Below the pieces are notes generated by a model. That model saw only the letters and a program-made list of their open reading frames with translations. It had not been told where the DNA came from and searched no databases. A stretch of 64,000 nucleotides of DNA, taken from contig NZ_AP025281.1 of assembly GCF_024347195.1 (NCBI RefSeq), positions 1,612,001 to 1,676,000 on the forward strand, written 5' to 3'. Below, piece after piece: positions 53,542-61,999 of this stretch (its first letter is position 1; every line of letters begins with the position of its first letter). The DNA is from Aliamphritea hakodatensis. GTDB lineage: Bacteria; Pseudomonadota; Gammaproteobacteria; Pseudomonadales; Balneatricaceae. A program made the position numbers and the translations under genes.

Positions 53542-54531
53542 TTACGCCTGTGCGTTACGGGCCTGCTGTTCTTTACGCAGCTGCTCTTTCTGTTCACGGC
53601 GCTGAGCAATGGTTTCTAACGCATCGGCACCCAGGTGGGCTTCACCGCGGGTTTCTGCCAGCTGCATCTGCTTCTGACGTTCAATAAAACGCTGCCGCTG
53701 AGCCGGGTCTTGCTTGTCGTAGCACTGGTGACAGCTGACACCCTGCATGTACTTATCACTCTGCTTCTCTTCTTCAGTAATCGGCAGGCGGCAGGCGTGG
53801 CACTGATCGTAAATACCTTTTTCCAGCTGGTGGTTAACGGTGATGCGGTTATCGAATACAAAGCATTCACCCTGCCACAGGGTTTCTTCTTCAGGTACCT
53901 CTTCAAGGTACTTCAGAATACCGCCTTCCAGATGGTAAACCTCATCGAAACCCTGTTCTTTCAGGTATGCAGTAGACTTTTCACAGCGGATACCGCCGGT
54001 GCAGAACATGGCAACTTTCTTGTTCTTTGCCGGGTCCAGGTTTTCTTTTACATACTGGGGAAATTCGCGGAACGTATCGGTTTCCGGGTTGATGGCGCCT
54101 TCAAAGGTGCCGACCTGCACTTCGTAGTCGTTGCGGGTATCCACCAGAATAACGTCCGGATCGGAGATCAGTGCATTCCAGTCTTTCGGTTTAACGTAAG
54201 TACCCACTACCTGTTTAGGGTCGATGCCTTCAACGCCCATGGTGACGATTTCTTTTTTCAACTTAACCTTGGTGCGGTAGAACGGGTTGCTGTCGTCAAA
54301 TGATTCCTTGTAAACCGTATCCGCCAGACGGGGATCATTCTTCAGCCAGGTCAGCAGGGCATCGATACCTTCACGGGTGCCGGCGACGGTGCCGTTAATG
54401 CCTTCTTTAGCCAGCAGCAGTGTGCCGCGGATACCGTTGCTTTCCAGCAACTGGCGAAGGGGTTCACGGATGTCCTGATAGTCTTTCAGGGTGACGAATT
54501 TATAGAGCGCACATACAACGATTTGTGACAT
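53542..54531 (-). CDS. trhO: tRNA uridine-34 hydroxylase (rhodanese-domain)
   Basis: A 329-residue TrhO/YceA-family protein that makes 5-hydroxyuridine at the tRNA wobble position. Order: N-terminal acylphosphatase-like part (about 1-100), rhodanese domain with active-site motif CTGGIRCEKS (Cys177 and Cys183), and a C-terminal zinc-type segment with CHACRLP and SCHQCYD. Length is typical. The C-terminal tail is Gln/Lys/Glu-rich. It is monocistronic. Confidence 0.94.
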   Translation of the reverse strand: MSQIVVCALYKFVTLKDYQDIREPLRQLLESNGIRGTLLLAKEGINGTVAGTREGIDALLTWLKNDPRLADTVYKESFDDSNPFYRTKVKLKKEIVTMGVEGIDPKQVVGTYVKPKDWNALISDPDVILVDTRNDYEVQVGTFEGAINPETDTFREFPQYVKENLDPAKNKKVAMFCTGGIRCEKSTAYLKEQGFDEVYHLEGGILKYLEEVPEEETLWQGECFVFDNRITVNHQLEKGIYDQCHACRLPITEEEKQSDKYMQGVSCHQCYDKQDPAQRQRFIERQKQMQLAETRGEAHLGADALETIAQRREQKEQLRKEQQARNAQA

Positions 54532-54806
54532 GGTTTTCCTCTGCGAACCGGAGCGTAAATCCGGAGCAATACATTATGTTGTTTCGGCAGTTAAGTGAAA
54601 AACTGCTGATACCGGCTGTCCGGGATGGGACAGGGGCGGCATTTTAATCAAAAAGTCTCAGGCTGAAAAGCCCGCTGAGTAAGGGCTGGGTGTCTGGTGT
54701 GCTTCTGATCCGTTTGTATTACCCAATATCAAGCTTTGGCGCGAATGGAATAGCTTGATACCATTAGCTTATTGTTGACGGCTATATACATGGATCGGGT
54801 CTTCAG

Positions 54807-55754
54807 ATGCAGATTTTAGTAGTAGATGATTCCGCGTTGGTGCGGGATCTGGTAACAAGCATTGTTGTTGGCGCCGGTTATCCGCAACCATTGCCCGCCA
54901 AAGATGCGAGGGAAGCAAAAGCGCACATTAAACGGTCTGTTGTTGACCTGATTCTGATGGATATTTCATTGCCCGGTGTGGATGGATTGCAACTTACCCG
55001 TCAGATCCGCCGTAACCTGAAAGATGATTACTGGATACCGATAATTTTCCTGACCGTCAAAGATGATCCGGATTATCTGGCAGCCGCCATTGATGCCGGT
55101 GGTGATGATTATCTGGTGAAGCCGGTTAATCAGGTGGTGTTGCTGGCGAAGGTGCATGCCATGTCCCGGATTTCAAAAATGAAGGCAGCACTGGATGAAA
55201 CCAATTTGCAACTGAGCCGGCTGACTCAGATCGACGCGCTGACCAATGTGATAAACCGCCGTGGCTTTGATGAGTCACTTGAGCATACCTGGCGGTTGTA
55301 CCGGCGGAATAATCAGGAACTGTGTTTGCTGTTCCTCGATATAGATGATTTTAAAACCTATAACGATAACTACGGACACCCGCAGGGTGACCGCTGTCTG
55401 CGTCAGGTCTCTGAACTCTTTAAGAGCTGCTTACGTTCTGACAGTGACATACTGGCCCGCTATGGCGGGGAAGAGTTTGTCATTGTACTGCCCAATACCA
55501 CTTTGCGGGCAGCAGAAAAGCTTGCTCAGAAGATTTTGCACCGGTTAGCGCAGGAGCAGATTGAGCACCAGCATTCCCATGTTGCGCCGTATATCACCAC
55601 CAGCATCGGAATCAGCACAACCCGTGACGGGGCAACGACGGCGCAGAAATTGCTCAGTCAGGCAGACCGGAGTTTGTATAAAGCGAAATCCAATGGCCGT
55701 AGTCAGATCTGCTGCTACGAAGATATCGGGCAGTCGGCGGAAACAGAATTATGA
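54807..55754 (+). CDS. Response regulator diguanylate cyclase
   Basis: 315 residues: a receiver domain with phospho-acceptor Asp52, switch Thr83 and Lys105 (DDYLVKPVN), and a GGDEF domain carrying an intact GGEEF at 220-224. Phosphorylation probably drives dimerisation and cyclic-di-GMP synthesis. The usual RxxD feedback site is not clearly formed: the residues before GGEEF read SDSDILARY. Its stop overlaps the GreA-like gene in an ATGA. No histidine kinase is adjacent. Confidence 0.93.
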   Translation: MQILVVDDSALVRDLVTSIVVGAGYPQPLPAKDAREAKAHIKRSVVDLILMDISLPGVDGLQLTRQIRRNLKDDYWIPIIFLTVKDDPDYLAAAIDAGGDDYLVKPVNQVVLLAKVHAMSRISKMKAALDETNLQLSRLTQIDALTNVINRRGFDESLEHTWRLYRRNNQELCLLFLDIDDFKTYNDNYGHPQGDRCLRQVSELFKSCLRSDSDILARYGGEEFVIVLPNTTLRAAEKLAQKILHRLAQEQIEHQHSHVAPYITTSIGISTTRDGATTAQKLLSQADRSLYKAKSNGRSQICCYEDIGQSAETEL

Positions 55755-56224
55755 GTAAACATACACTGATAGCTGCTGTTATCGGGCAGTTGCAGGCGGA
55801 TCTGGCTGTTTGTGAGCAGGCGGCAAATGAAGCGCATCAGGCGGCAACCCACGAAGAAAGTGTGGCTGAAAATCAGTATGACACCCTGGGCCTGGAAGCC
55901 TCTTATCTGGCGGAAGGACAATCCCGGCGGGTAGCCGAAATACAGCAGGAAATCGCGGCCTGGCAGGCGCTGCCGGAAACCGGTTTCTATGAAGATGATC
56001 CGGTGATTTCGGGGTGTCTGGTTATGTTGCAGGCGATGGACACTGAAGAACAGCGGTTGTTACTGCTCGGGCCGGCTGCCGGCGGAATGAAGCTTTCCCA
56101 TGCCGGTATGACCGTCACTGTTGTAACGCCGGAAGCACCGTTGGGGGCGCAACTGACCGGTAAGTATGTGGGCGATTGTGTGATGATTGCCGCCACTGAG
56201 TTTGAAATTACCGATGTGCAATAA
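55751..56224 (+). CDS. GreA/GreB-like C-terminal domain protein
   Basis: 157 residues. An N-terminal coiled coil (about 5-72, Gln/Glu/Ala rich) is followed by a domain (about 82-155) resembling the GreA/GreB C-terminal FKBP-like fold, ending TPEAPLGAQLTGKYVGDCVMI, close to the SPLGRALLGK...GD pattern of Gre factors. The acidic tip residues that enter the RNA-polymerase secondary channel in Gre factors cannot be assigned with certainty. It overlaps the diguanylate cyclase gene by four bases and is followed after 69 bases by slyD. Confidence 0.65.
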   Translation: MSKHTLIAAVIGQLQADLAVCEQAANEAHQAATHEESVAENQYDTLGLEASYLAEGQSRRVAEIQQEIAAWQALPETGFYEDDPVISGCLVMLQAMDTEEQRLLLLGPAAGGMKLSHAGMTVTVVTPEAPLGAQLTGKYVGDCVMIAATEFEITDVQ

Positions 56225-56293
56225 AGGCTGATTATTCCTGTAAAGCCAGCGTATAATGCCGCCAGACATATAGTTCAGAATTTAGGAACAAGC

Positions 56294-56776
56294 ATGAAGA
56301 TCACCAAAGATAAGGTTGTTCAGTTTCATTACAACCTTTCCGCTGCCGATGACAGCGTGCAGGAAACCAGCCGTAAAGGTAACCCGATGTTATACCTGCA
56401 TGGCCATGACAATATGATCAAAGGTCTGGAAGCGGCAATGAATGACCGTGAAACCGGTGATGTTTTTTCGGTGACACTGGCACCTGAAGATGCCTACGGC
56501 GCGTTTTTGCCTAACTGCGAACAGGTGATTCAGAAGAAGCATCTGCAGGGTAAAAAGAACTGGAAGCCGGGTATGGTTGCTACCGTTCAGACGGATAAAG
56601 GGCTGCGTCAGGTCACCGTTGTTAAAGTAGGTATGTCCAAGGTAACCGTGGATAATAACCATCCGCTGGCGGGCAAGACCCTGACCTTTGATGTGGAAGT
56701 AATGGATGTGCGTGATGCGACTGAAGAAGAAGTTGCTCACGGCCACGCGCATGGCGTAGGTGGTCACCAGCACTGA
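56294..56776 (+). CDS. slyD: FKBP-type peptidyl-prolyl isomerase SlyD
   Basis: 160 residues. The FKBP core with an inserted chaperone flap (about 70-125) is of the SlyD kind, as shown by the N-terminal KVVQFHYNLSAADDSVQET and GLEAAMNDRETGDVFSVTLAPEDAYG. A short His-rich tail (AHGHAHGVGGHQH, from about 148) can bind nickel. It is a folding helper that also delivers nickel to hydrogenases. GGAAC precedes the ATG. Confidence 0.93.
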   Translation: MKITKDKVVQFHYNLSAADDSVQETSRKGNPMLYLHGHDNMIKGLEAAMNDRETGDVFSVTLAPEDAYGAFLPNCEQVIQKKHLQGKKNWKPGMVATVQTDKGLRQVTVVKVGMSKVTVDNNHPLAGKTLTFDVEVMDVRDATEEEVAHGHAHGVGGHQH

Positions 56777-56792
56777 TCTGCGGACCGAATAT

Positions 56793-56819
56793 AAAACAGC
56801 GCCTGATGGCGCTGTTTTT
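56793..56819. terminator. Bidirectional intrinsic terminator after slyD
   Basis: Hairpin aaaacagcgcc/ggcgctgtttt with a TGAT loop, between convergent genes. Confidence 0.85.
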
Positions 56820-56842
56820 GTTTGTGGTGAAAGCAGGGCCGG

Positions 56843-57166
56843 TTATAAACCTCGCAGCAGATGCCACTGTTCAGTAAGGCTGGTGTCCAGATCCGTAATG
56901 TCCTGATCAGCGCTCAGTAGCTGTAAACGGCTGAAGTCCGGTGTGTCGGATATTTCCGTTTGCACCGATGCGTGACTGTTATCCCCGCGGCGGTATTCAA
57001 AGTAAACAAAACTGACGCGGCGGCCATTACGTTTACCGGGGGTAAACCAGACTGCCAGATTGCATTGTTGCGCCGGATGCCAGCAAAGGACAGGTTCACA
57101 GGGTTGCAGGCTGTGCTCTGTGGCCAGCCGGGGTGGTTCTGTTGAATATATGTGTGCTTCAAACAT
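56843..57166 (-). CDS. Hypothetical protein
   Basis: 107 residues beginning MFEAHIYSTEPPRLATEH, with GGGAG seven bases before the ATG. It contains an aromatic, basic strand-like part (RVSFVYFEYRRGDNSH, about 50-65) and an acidic helical end. I recognise no family. It is the first gene downstream of the structured element at 57192-57296, which may be its leader. Confidence 0.55.
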   Translation of the reverse strand: MFEAHIYSTEPPRLATEHSLQPCEPVLCWHPAQQCNLAVWFTPGKRNGRRVSFVYFEYRRGDNSHASVQTEISDTPDFSRLQLLSADQDITDLDTSLTEQWHLLRGL

Positions 57167-57191
57167 GGATCTGCTCCCATTTTCATGAGAA

Positions 57192-57296
57192 CTGACGTGT
57201 GCGGGGTGCTACCTGATTCTTTGTCGGTATGACCACATCGCCCGGAGATTCCGGGTTACCACCTTGCCCAGGTTGGCAGGTTGGCGAGGACGTCAG
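57192..57296. ncRNA. Unassigned structured RNA element
   Basis: Arms CTGACGT (57192-57198) and ACGTCAG (57290-57296) close a 105-base element containing a perfect CCCGGA/TCCGGG hairpin (57241-57255) inside a GGTA/TACC pair (57226-57229, 57257-57260), and a 7-bp CCTTGCC/GGCGAGG hairpin (57262-57289). This gives a multi-branched fold. On the minus strand it would be a leader of the small gene at 56843-57166; it lies in the 300-base gap after frmA. I do not recognise a Rfam family. The remaining bases 57297-57466 show nothing else. Confidence 0.45.
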
Positions 57297-57466
57297 CCCT
57301 TCTCTTGATGTAACGATTTAATGGCGGTTAATTTAGGGTATTTTCTGCACAGTTGCAACGGTTGTCCGGAGAATATTCCGGGAAGTGTTTATGGCAGGGG
57401 CAACTGAAACACTGTTCCGGCGTGTTGCCGGAACAGTTGTCGGTATAGCAGTAGAGCCTGTTAGCT

Positions 57467-58597
57467 TCAGGCGTCGAAATGAATCACGCTGCGAATGCTT
57501 TTGCCCTGATGCATCAGCTCGAAAGCTTCATTGATGGAGTCCAGCCCCATAGTATGGGTGATGAAATCATCCAGACGGAACTCACCCTGCAGATAACGCT
57601 CTACGTAATCCGGCAGTTCAGAACGGCCTTTGACCCCACCGAAAGCCGAACCACGCCATACCCGGCCGGTGACCAGTTGGAAAGGACGGGTGGATATTTC
57701 CTGACCGGCACCGGCAACGCCGATAACGACCGATTCTCCCCAACCTTTGTGGCAGCATTCCAGCGCGGAACGCATCACCTGAGTATTGCCGATGCATTCA
57801 AATGAGTAGTCAACGCCACCGTCAGTCATCTCAACGATGAGATCCTGAATGGGCTTATCGTGATCCTGCGGGTTGATGCAGTCGGTTGCGCCCAGCTTTC
57901 TCGCCAGCTCAAACTTTGAGGTGTTGATGTCAATGGCGATGATGCGGCCGGCACCGGCCATGGTGGCGCCGATAATGGCCGACAGACCGATGCCCCCCAG
58001 GCCGAAGATTGCGACTGTGGCACCTGCTTCAACTTTGGCGGTGTTGATAACCGCGCCCATACCGGTGGTCACACCGCAGCCAAGCAGGCAGATTTCTTCC
58101 AGCGGTGCTTCCGGGTTTACCTTTGCCAGTGAGATTTCCGGCAGAACCGTGTATTCCGAAAAGGTCGAGCAACCCATGTAATGGTAGATTGGCTGGCCGT
58201 CTTTATAGAAGCGGGTCGTGCCATCCGGCATCAGACCTTTACCCTGGGTTTCACGGATTTTCTGACACAGGTTTGTTTTACCTGACTGACAGTACTTACA
58301 TTCGCCGCATTCAGGTGTGTACAGCGGAATAACGTGATCCCCGACGGCTACGCTGGTGACGCCTTCGCCAACCGCTTCAACAATGCCGCCGCCCTCGTGA
58401 CCAAGTACCACCGGGAAAATGCCTTCCGGGTCATCACCGGACAGGGTGAAAGCATCGGTATGGCATACGCCGCTGGCAATCACTTTAACCAGTACCTCGC
58501 CGGCTTTGGGAGGCATTACGTCAATTTCTTCAATGCTTAACGGTTGGCCGGGGCCCCAGGCAATGGCGGCTTTGGATTTGATCATGGTGTCTGACAT
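57467..58597 (-). CDS. frmA: S-(hydroxymethyl)glutathione dehydrogenase (class III alcohol dehydrogenase)
   Basis: A 376-residue zinc-dependent class III ADH that oxidises the formaldehyde-glutathione adduct to S-formylglutathione with NAD+. Catalytic zinc ligands Cys45 and His67 and a third Cys near 174 (LLGCGVTTG), structural zinc Cys97, Cys100, Cys103 and Cys111, and the coenzyme motif GLGGIGLSAIIG are all present. Length is typical. No S-formylglutathione hydrolase gene follows, unlike most frmAB pairs. It also reduces S-nitrosoglutathione. It is divergent from a LysR gene. Confidence 0.95.
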   Translation of the reverse strand: MSDTMIKSKAAIAWGPGQPLSIEEIDVMPPKAGEVLVKVIASGVCHTDAFTLSGDDPEGIFPVVLGHEGGGIVEAVGEGVTSVAVGDHVIPLYTPECGECKYCQSGKTNLCQKIRETQGKGLMPDGTTRFYKDGQPIYHYMGCSTFSEYTVLPEISLAKVNPEAPLEEICLLGCGVTTGMGAVINTAKVEAGATVAIFGLGGIGLSAIIGATMAGAGRIIAIDINTSKFELARKLGATDCINPQDHDKPIQDLIVEMTDGGVDYSFECIGNTQVMRSALECCHKGWGESVVIGVAGAGQEISTRPFQLVTGRVWRGSAFGGVKGRSELPDYVERYLQGEFRLDDFITHTMGLDSINEAFELMHQGKSIRSVIHFDA

Positions 58598-58697
58598 TAA
58601 GCTGTCTCTTTCTGATGAATGAATACGGCTAGTTTAATTGTTTCTGTTAGAGTGATAATCTGTGTTTTTATCAAATAACTTTTACTGGTTGGTAATA

Positions 58698-59567
58698 ATG
58701 GGTCACTGGGAAGGCGTCTCTGAATTTGTTGCCGTCGCAGAGCGGGGCGGTTTTACACCGGCGGCGGCACAATTGGGTATATCAACGGCTCAGGTGAGCC
58801 GGCAGGTAACCGCGCTGGAAAAACGGCTGGCCACCAAACTGTTTTACCGGACGACCCGCAAAGTCTCGTTAACAGAAGCCGGTGAAGTGTATTACCAGCA
58901 TTGCCGACAGGTTCTGGAAGGGCTTGAGGAGGCGGAGCGGGCGTTAAGTCAGTTGCAGAGTACGCCCCGTGGCAAGCTGAAAATCACCGCCCCGACCACC
59001 TACGGTGAAACCCGGATAACCCCGTTGCTGAATGACTTCATGCGGCGTTATCCGGAACTGGAAGTGCACTGTCGGCTGACTAACCAGAAAGTGGATCTGA
59101 TCGAAGCGGGGTTTGATCTGGCGATCCGTCTGGGGCAACTGGAAGACTCCAGTATGATGGCCAGACGGCTGGCAACCCGGACCCTGCATGTCTGCGCTTC
59201 GCCTGAATACCTGGCGGCGCACGGTGTGCCTGAAACCCCGGAAGATCTGGCGGCGCAACACTGCCTGCAGGGCAATCTGGGGTACTGGCGTTTTGCTGAG
59301 GCAGGAGTTGAGAGAAACGTCCGGGTGTCAGGGCCTCTGCACTGTAACAGTGGCCAGGTATTACTGGATGCGGCACTGAAAGGTCTGGGGGTGGTGCAAT
59401 TGCCGGATTACTACGTACAGGACTGCCTTGCCAATGGCACACTGACTGAATTGCTGGTGCCCTATCAGCCACCGGAAGAAGGTATCTGGGCACTGTATCC
59501 GCACAACCGTCATCTGTCCCCGAAGGTCCGGGTGCTGGTGGATTTTCTGAGTGAACAGCTCAGCTGA
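58698..59567 (+). CDS. LysR-family regulator divergent from frmA
   Basis: About 289 residues from the ATG at 58698 (MGHWEGVSEFVAVAERG); an in-frame GTG at 58662 would add 12 residues that do not match the family. It is of the CrgA-like LysR class: HTH about 6-60 with GFTPAAAQLGISTAQVSRQV, and effector domain with RGKLKITAPTTYGETRI. It probably regulates frmA or itself. It ends 32 bases from the convergent LysR gene at 59600. Confidence 0.9.
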   Translation: MGHWEGVSEFVAVAERGGFTPAAAQLGISTAQVSRQVTALEKRLATKLFYRTTRKVSLTEAGEVYYQHCRQVLEGLEEAERALSQLQSTPRGKLKITAPTTYGETRITPLLNDFMRRYPELEVHCRLTNQKVDLIEAGFDLAIRLGQLEDSSMMARRLATRTLHVCASPEYLAAHGVPETPEDLAAQHCLQGNLGYWRFAEAGVERNVRVSGPLHCNSGQVLLDAALKGLGVVQLPDYYVQDCLANGTLTELLVPYQPPEEGIWALYPHNRHLSPKVRVLVDFLSEQLS

Positions 59568-59599
59568 AGGTCACCTCTGAACTTCAGGTCTGATCAGAA

Positions 59600-60523
59600 T
59601 CAGAACAGTCCGGCATCCCAGTGCGGGGCATCCTTCCCGAGTTTTTCACGGGCAAATTCCAGAAACACCCGTACTTTGGCGGGCATGTAATGCCGCTCCG
59701 GATATACCGCGTACATGGTTTTAACCGGCATACGGTACGCCGGGAATAACCGCATGAGTTTGCCCCGGCGAATGTATTCCGCTGCGGCGAACGACGGTAA
59801 CCGGCCAATGCCGGCTCCCGCCAGAATGGCTTCCAGTAAGGCTTCGCTGTTGTTAACCCGGTAATTCCCGCTGACTTTAACCTGAAGGGCGGTTCCCCAG
59901 GTTTCTGGTTGCGGCACAAACGCCCAGTGGCTGGCGTCATCTGAATAGCTGTATAGCAGGCAGTTTTCATCCGCCAGACTGATCGGAGAGGTGAGAGCGG
60001 TGCGGAACGGGTAGCCCGGTGCGGCACAAACCACGCTGTGCAGCGGAGCCAGCTTGCGGGCGATCAGGGTTGAATCGGGTAGCCGGGTGGCCCGGATGGC
60101 CAGATCAAACCCCTGTTCGATGATATTCAGGGTATTGTCGTCCAGTACCAGATCCATCTCTATCAGCGGGTAACGTTGCAGAAACTCTGCCATCAGCGGG
60201 GCGATGTGCAGACGGCCGAAGGACATCGGCGCGTTGATCCGCAGCAACCCCCGGGGCTCACCCTGCAATTCTCCTACGGCATCTTCCGCCTGCTGTGCTG
60301 CACGGGTCGCCTGCAGTGAATACTCATAATAACGTTCCCCGGCTTCGGTGAGGCTCAGTTTGCGGGTGGTGCGGTGGATCAGCCTGATCCCTAACTGCTG
60401 TTCCAGCTGGGTGATACGTTTGCTGACCGCCGACTTGGATATATTCAGTTCACGGGCGGCGGCAGAAAAGCCACCCTGTTGGGCCACCGCCACGAAAACG
60501 GGAATCGCATTAAAGTTTTCCAT
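59600..60523 (-). CDS. LysR-family regulator (CrgA-like)
   Basis: About 307 residues from the ATG at 60523 (MENFNAIPVFVAVAQQG); a GTG four codons upstream is possible. HTH about 6-62 (GFSAAARELNISKSAVSKRI) and the effector domain with RGLLRINAPMSFGRLHI. It is divergent from the VOC/SnoaL pair at 60651-61489, with a perfect palindrome between, so that pair is its likely target. Confidence 0.9.
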   Translation of the reverse strand: MENFNAIPVFVAVAQQGGFSAAARELNISKSAVSKRITQLEQQLGIRLIHRTTRKLSLTEAGERYYEYSLQATRAAQQAEDAVGELQGEPRGLLRINAPMSFGRLHIAPLMAEFLQRYPLIEMDLVLDDNTLNIIEQGFDLAIRATRLPDSTLIARKLAPLHSVVCAAPGYPFRTALTSPISLADENCLLYSYSDDASHWAFVPQPETWGTALQVKVSGNYRVNNSEALLEAILAGAGIGRLPSFAAAEYIRRGKLMRLFPAYRMPVKTMYAVYPERHYMPAKVRVFLEFAREKLGKDAPHWDAGLF

Positions 60524-60554
60524 GGATGAAGCCACTTATTTATATTGTTGAGTT

Positions 60555-60566
60555 TTAGTTAACTAA
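60555..60566. promoter_or_regulatory. 12-bp palindrome between LysR and VOC genes
   Basis: TTAGTTAACTAA is a perfect palindrome, 32 bases before the LysR start and 85 before the VOC gene. It is an operator candidate. Confidence 0.5.
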
Positions 60567-60650
60567 GAGTCTATTTTTACCTATATTGTTTGTCAATTTG
60601 GTGCTGGTTAAAGTGGTTTGCAACATTTAATCGCTTTGGAGGGATAAACA

Positions 60651-61124
60651 ATGGTGCGATTTGAACACGCCAATCTTGTGGTAAAGGAAATACAGCCAAC
60701 GCTGGATTTCCTGCTGACAGCGTTTCCCGAATGGCGGCTGCGGGGCAGCGGAAAGGGGCGCTGGGGGAATACCGTAAGACGCTGGGTACATGTGGGCAGT
60801 GACGATTATTACATCACCCTGAATGACAGTGCTGCTGGCGAGATACGGGATATTGGCGGTATTCAGCCCGGACTGGCGCATCTGGGCTTTGTGGTGGATG
60901 ACCTGGCAGGCCTGACTGAACGGTTATGGCTGCAGGGCTATGCCATCGACATTCTTGGTAGGGATCACCCGTACCGTAAAACAGTGTATTACACCGATCC
61001 GGCGGGTTTTCAGTTCGAGTTTCTGGAGTACCTTAGTGAGCGGCCGGAAGCGCGAAATATGTACGGCGGAGAAAGCGGGGATTTAAGATTCAATGTACGT
61101 TCTTTAGAGGGGGAGCCGGCATGA
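60651..61124 (+). CDS. VOC-family protein
   Basis: A 157-residue VOC protein. GGAGGGA lies 6-7 bases before the ATG. Candidate metal ligands are the early His in RFEHANLVV, His in GLAHLGFVVDD (about 82-92) and Glu in GFQFEFLEYL. Its stop overlaps the start of the SnoaL-like gene by four bases. Substrate unknown; the LysR/VOC arrangement is repeated elsewhere in the window. Confidence 0.8.
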   Translation: MVRFEHANLVVKEIQPTLDFLLTAFPEWRLRGSGKGRWGNTVRRWVHVGSDDYYITLNDSAAGEIRDIGGIQPGLAHLGFVVDDLAGLTERLWLQGYAIDILGRDHPYRKTVYYTDPAGFQFEFLEYLSERPEARNMYGGESGDLRFNVRSLEGEPA

Positions 61125-61489
61125 ATACAAGCGTCGATACCCTGTCGCTGACACACGCGTTATATCAGGCAGTAGACCGTAAAGATGTGGATTTTCTGGC
61201 ACAGGTGCTGGGGGAAACGGTGTACTTTCAGCTGGGTAACTTCCCGGCGGTTGAGGGCCTGGAAGCGGTACTGGAGGCGAACCGTGGATTTTTCAGCAGT
61301 ATCGAAGCCATGCACCATACGCTGGATGATATCTGGCAGACCGGTGATGACTGCACCGTATGCCATGGCCGGGTGGATTATATCCGGCTGGATAAAAGCC
61401 GTTATTCTGCCCGCTTTGCTACGGTTCTGCGCTGGCAGGATGGCATGATTGATGACTACCGGGTGTATGCGGACATTTCCGGTCTGTAA
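61121..61489 (+). CDS. NTF2/SnoaL-like protein
   Basis: A 122-residue protein with the cone-shaped NTF2-like pattern: helix LTHALYQAVDRKDVDFLAQV, then GNFPAVEGLEAVLEANRGFF and a beta sheet ending MIDDYRVYADISGL. Family members include SnoaL-type cyclases, ketosteroid isomerases and ligand-binding proteins; no catalytic residue can be named. It overlaps the VOC gene by four bases and is co-expressed. Confidence 0.78.
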   Translation: MNTSVDTLSLTHALYQAVDRKDVDFLAQVLGETVYFQLGNFPAVEGLEAVLEANRGFFSSIEAMHHTLDDIWQTGDDCTVCHGRVDYIRLDKSRYSARFATVLRWQDGMIDDYRVYADISGL

Positions 61490-61550
61490 GCGGGGCTTTC
61501 AGGGAGGTGCGCCGGATGTTTATCCGGCGTTACAGGTCAGTAGGAACCGG

Positions 61551-61973
61551 TTATTCAAGCGTGCTCAGTACCAGCTTGATTTCACTGCGTACCGCTTCAA
61601 TCTGGGTCACCATATTATTGGTCGCGCTCTGGTCATATTCAATTTTATCCCACTTGCTTGACCAGATATCTTTCAGTTCCTGTGCTTCTTCTTTAACGCT
61701 GTCTTTGGTCAGTGTACTCAGATCGGCAATCAGGCCGACTTTGACCCAGCCTTTACGGGGATTACCGGCGATCTGATCTTTATCGTAATGCAGTGCGTAA
61801 ATCTGCTGTTCCAGATTGGAAAGCTCCAGCAAGATTTCGAAGCAGGCGGTTCGGATATTGCTGTTCTCTTCGGTGACTTCCATCCGCCAGACGTTATAGC
61901 TGAATCCCAGCAGGGCGAACAACATGCTGAAAATGGCCGTCATCTGATAGATTTTAAACTTCTGTGCCTGCAT
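61551..61973 (-). CDS. Hypothetical membrane-anchored protein
   Basis: 140 residues. One membrane helix (about 9-27, MTAIFSMLFALLGFSYNVW) precedes a helical periplasmic or cytoplasmic part with coiled-coil character and the Trp-containing KDIWSSKWDKIEYD. AGGA stands six bases before the ATG. I recognise no family. It follows the retropepsin-like gene by 26 bases and is likely in the same operon. Confidence 0.6.
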   Translation of the reverse strand: MQAQKFKIYQMTAIFSMLFALLGFSYNVWRMEVTEENSNIRTACFEILLELSNLEQQIYALHYDKDQIAGNPRKGWVKVGLIADLSTLTKDSVKEEAQELKDIWSSKWDKIEYDQSATNNMVTQIEAVRSEIKLVLSTLE

Positions 61974-61999
61974 GGTTATTCCTGCTTAATGTGTCACGG

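Noticed and set aside
57192..57296. Cyclic-di-GMP-I (GEMM) riboswitch call
   Set aside because: Some conserved words are present, but the third helix and the GNRA-loop/receptor layout are missing, so I left the element unassigned.
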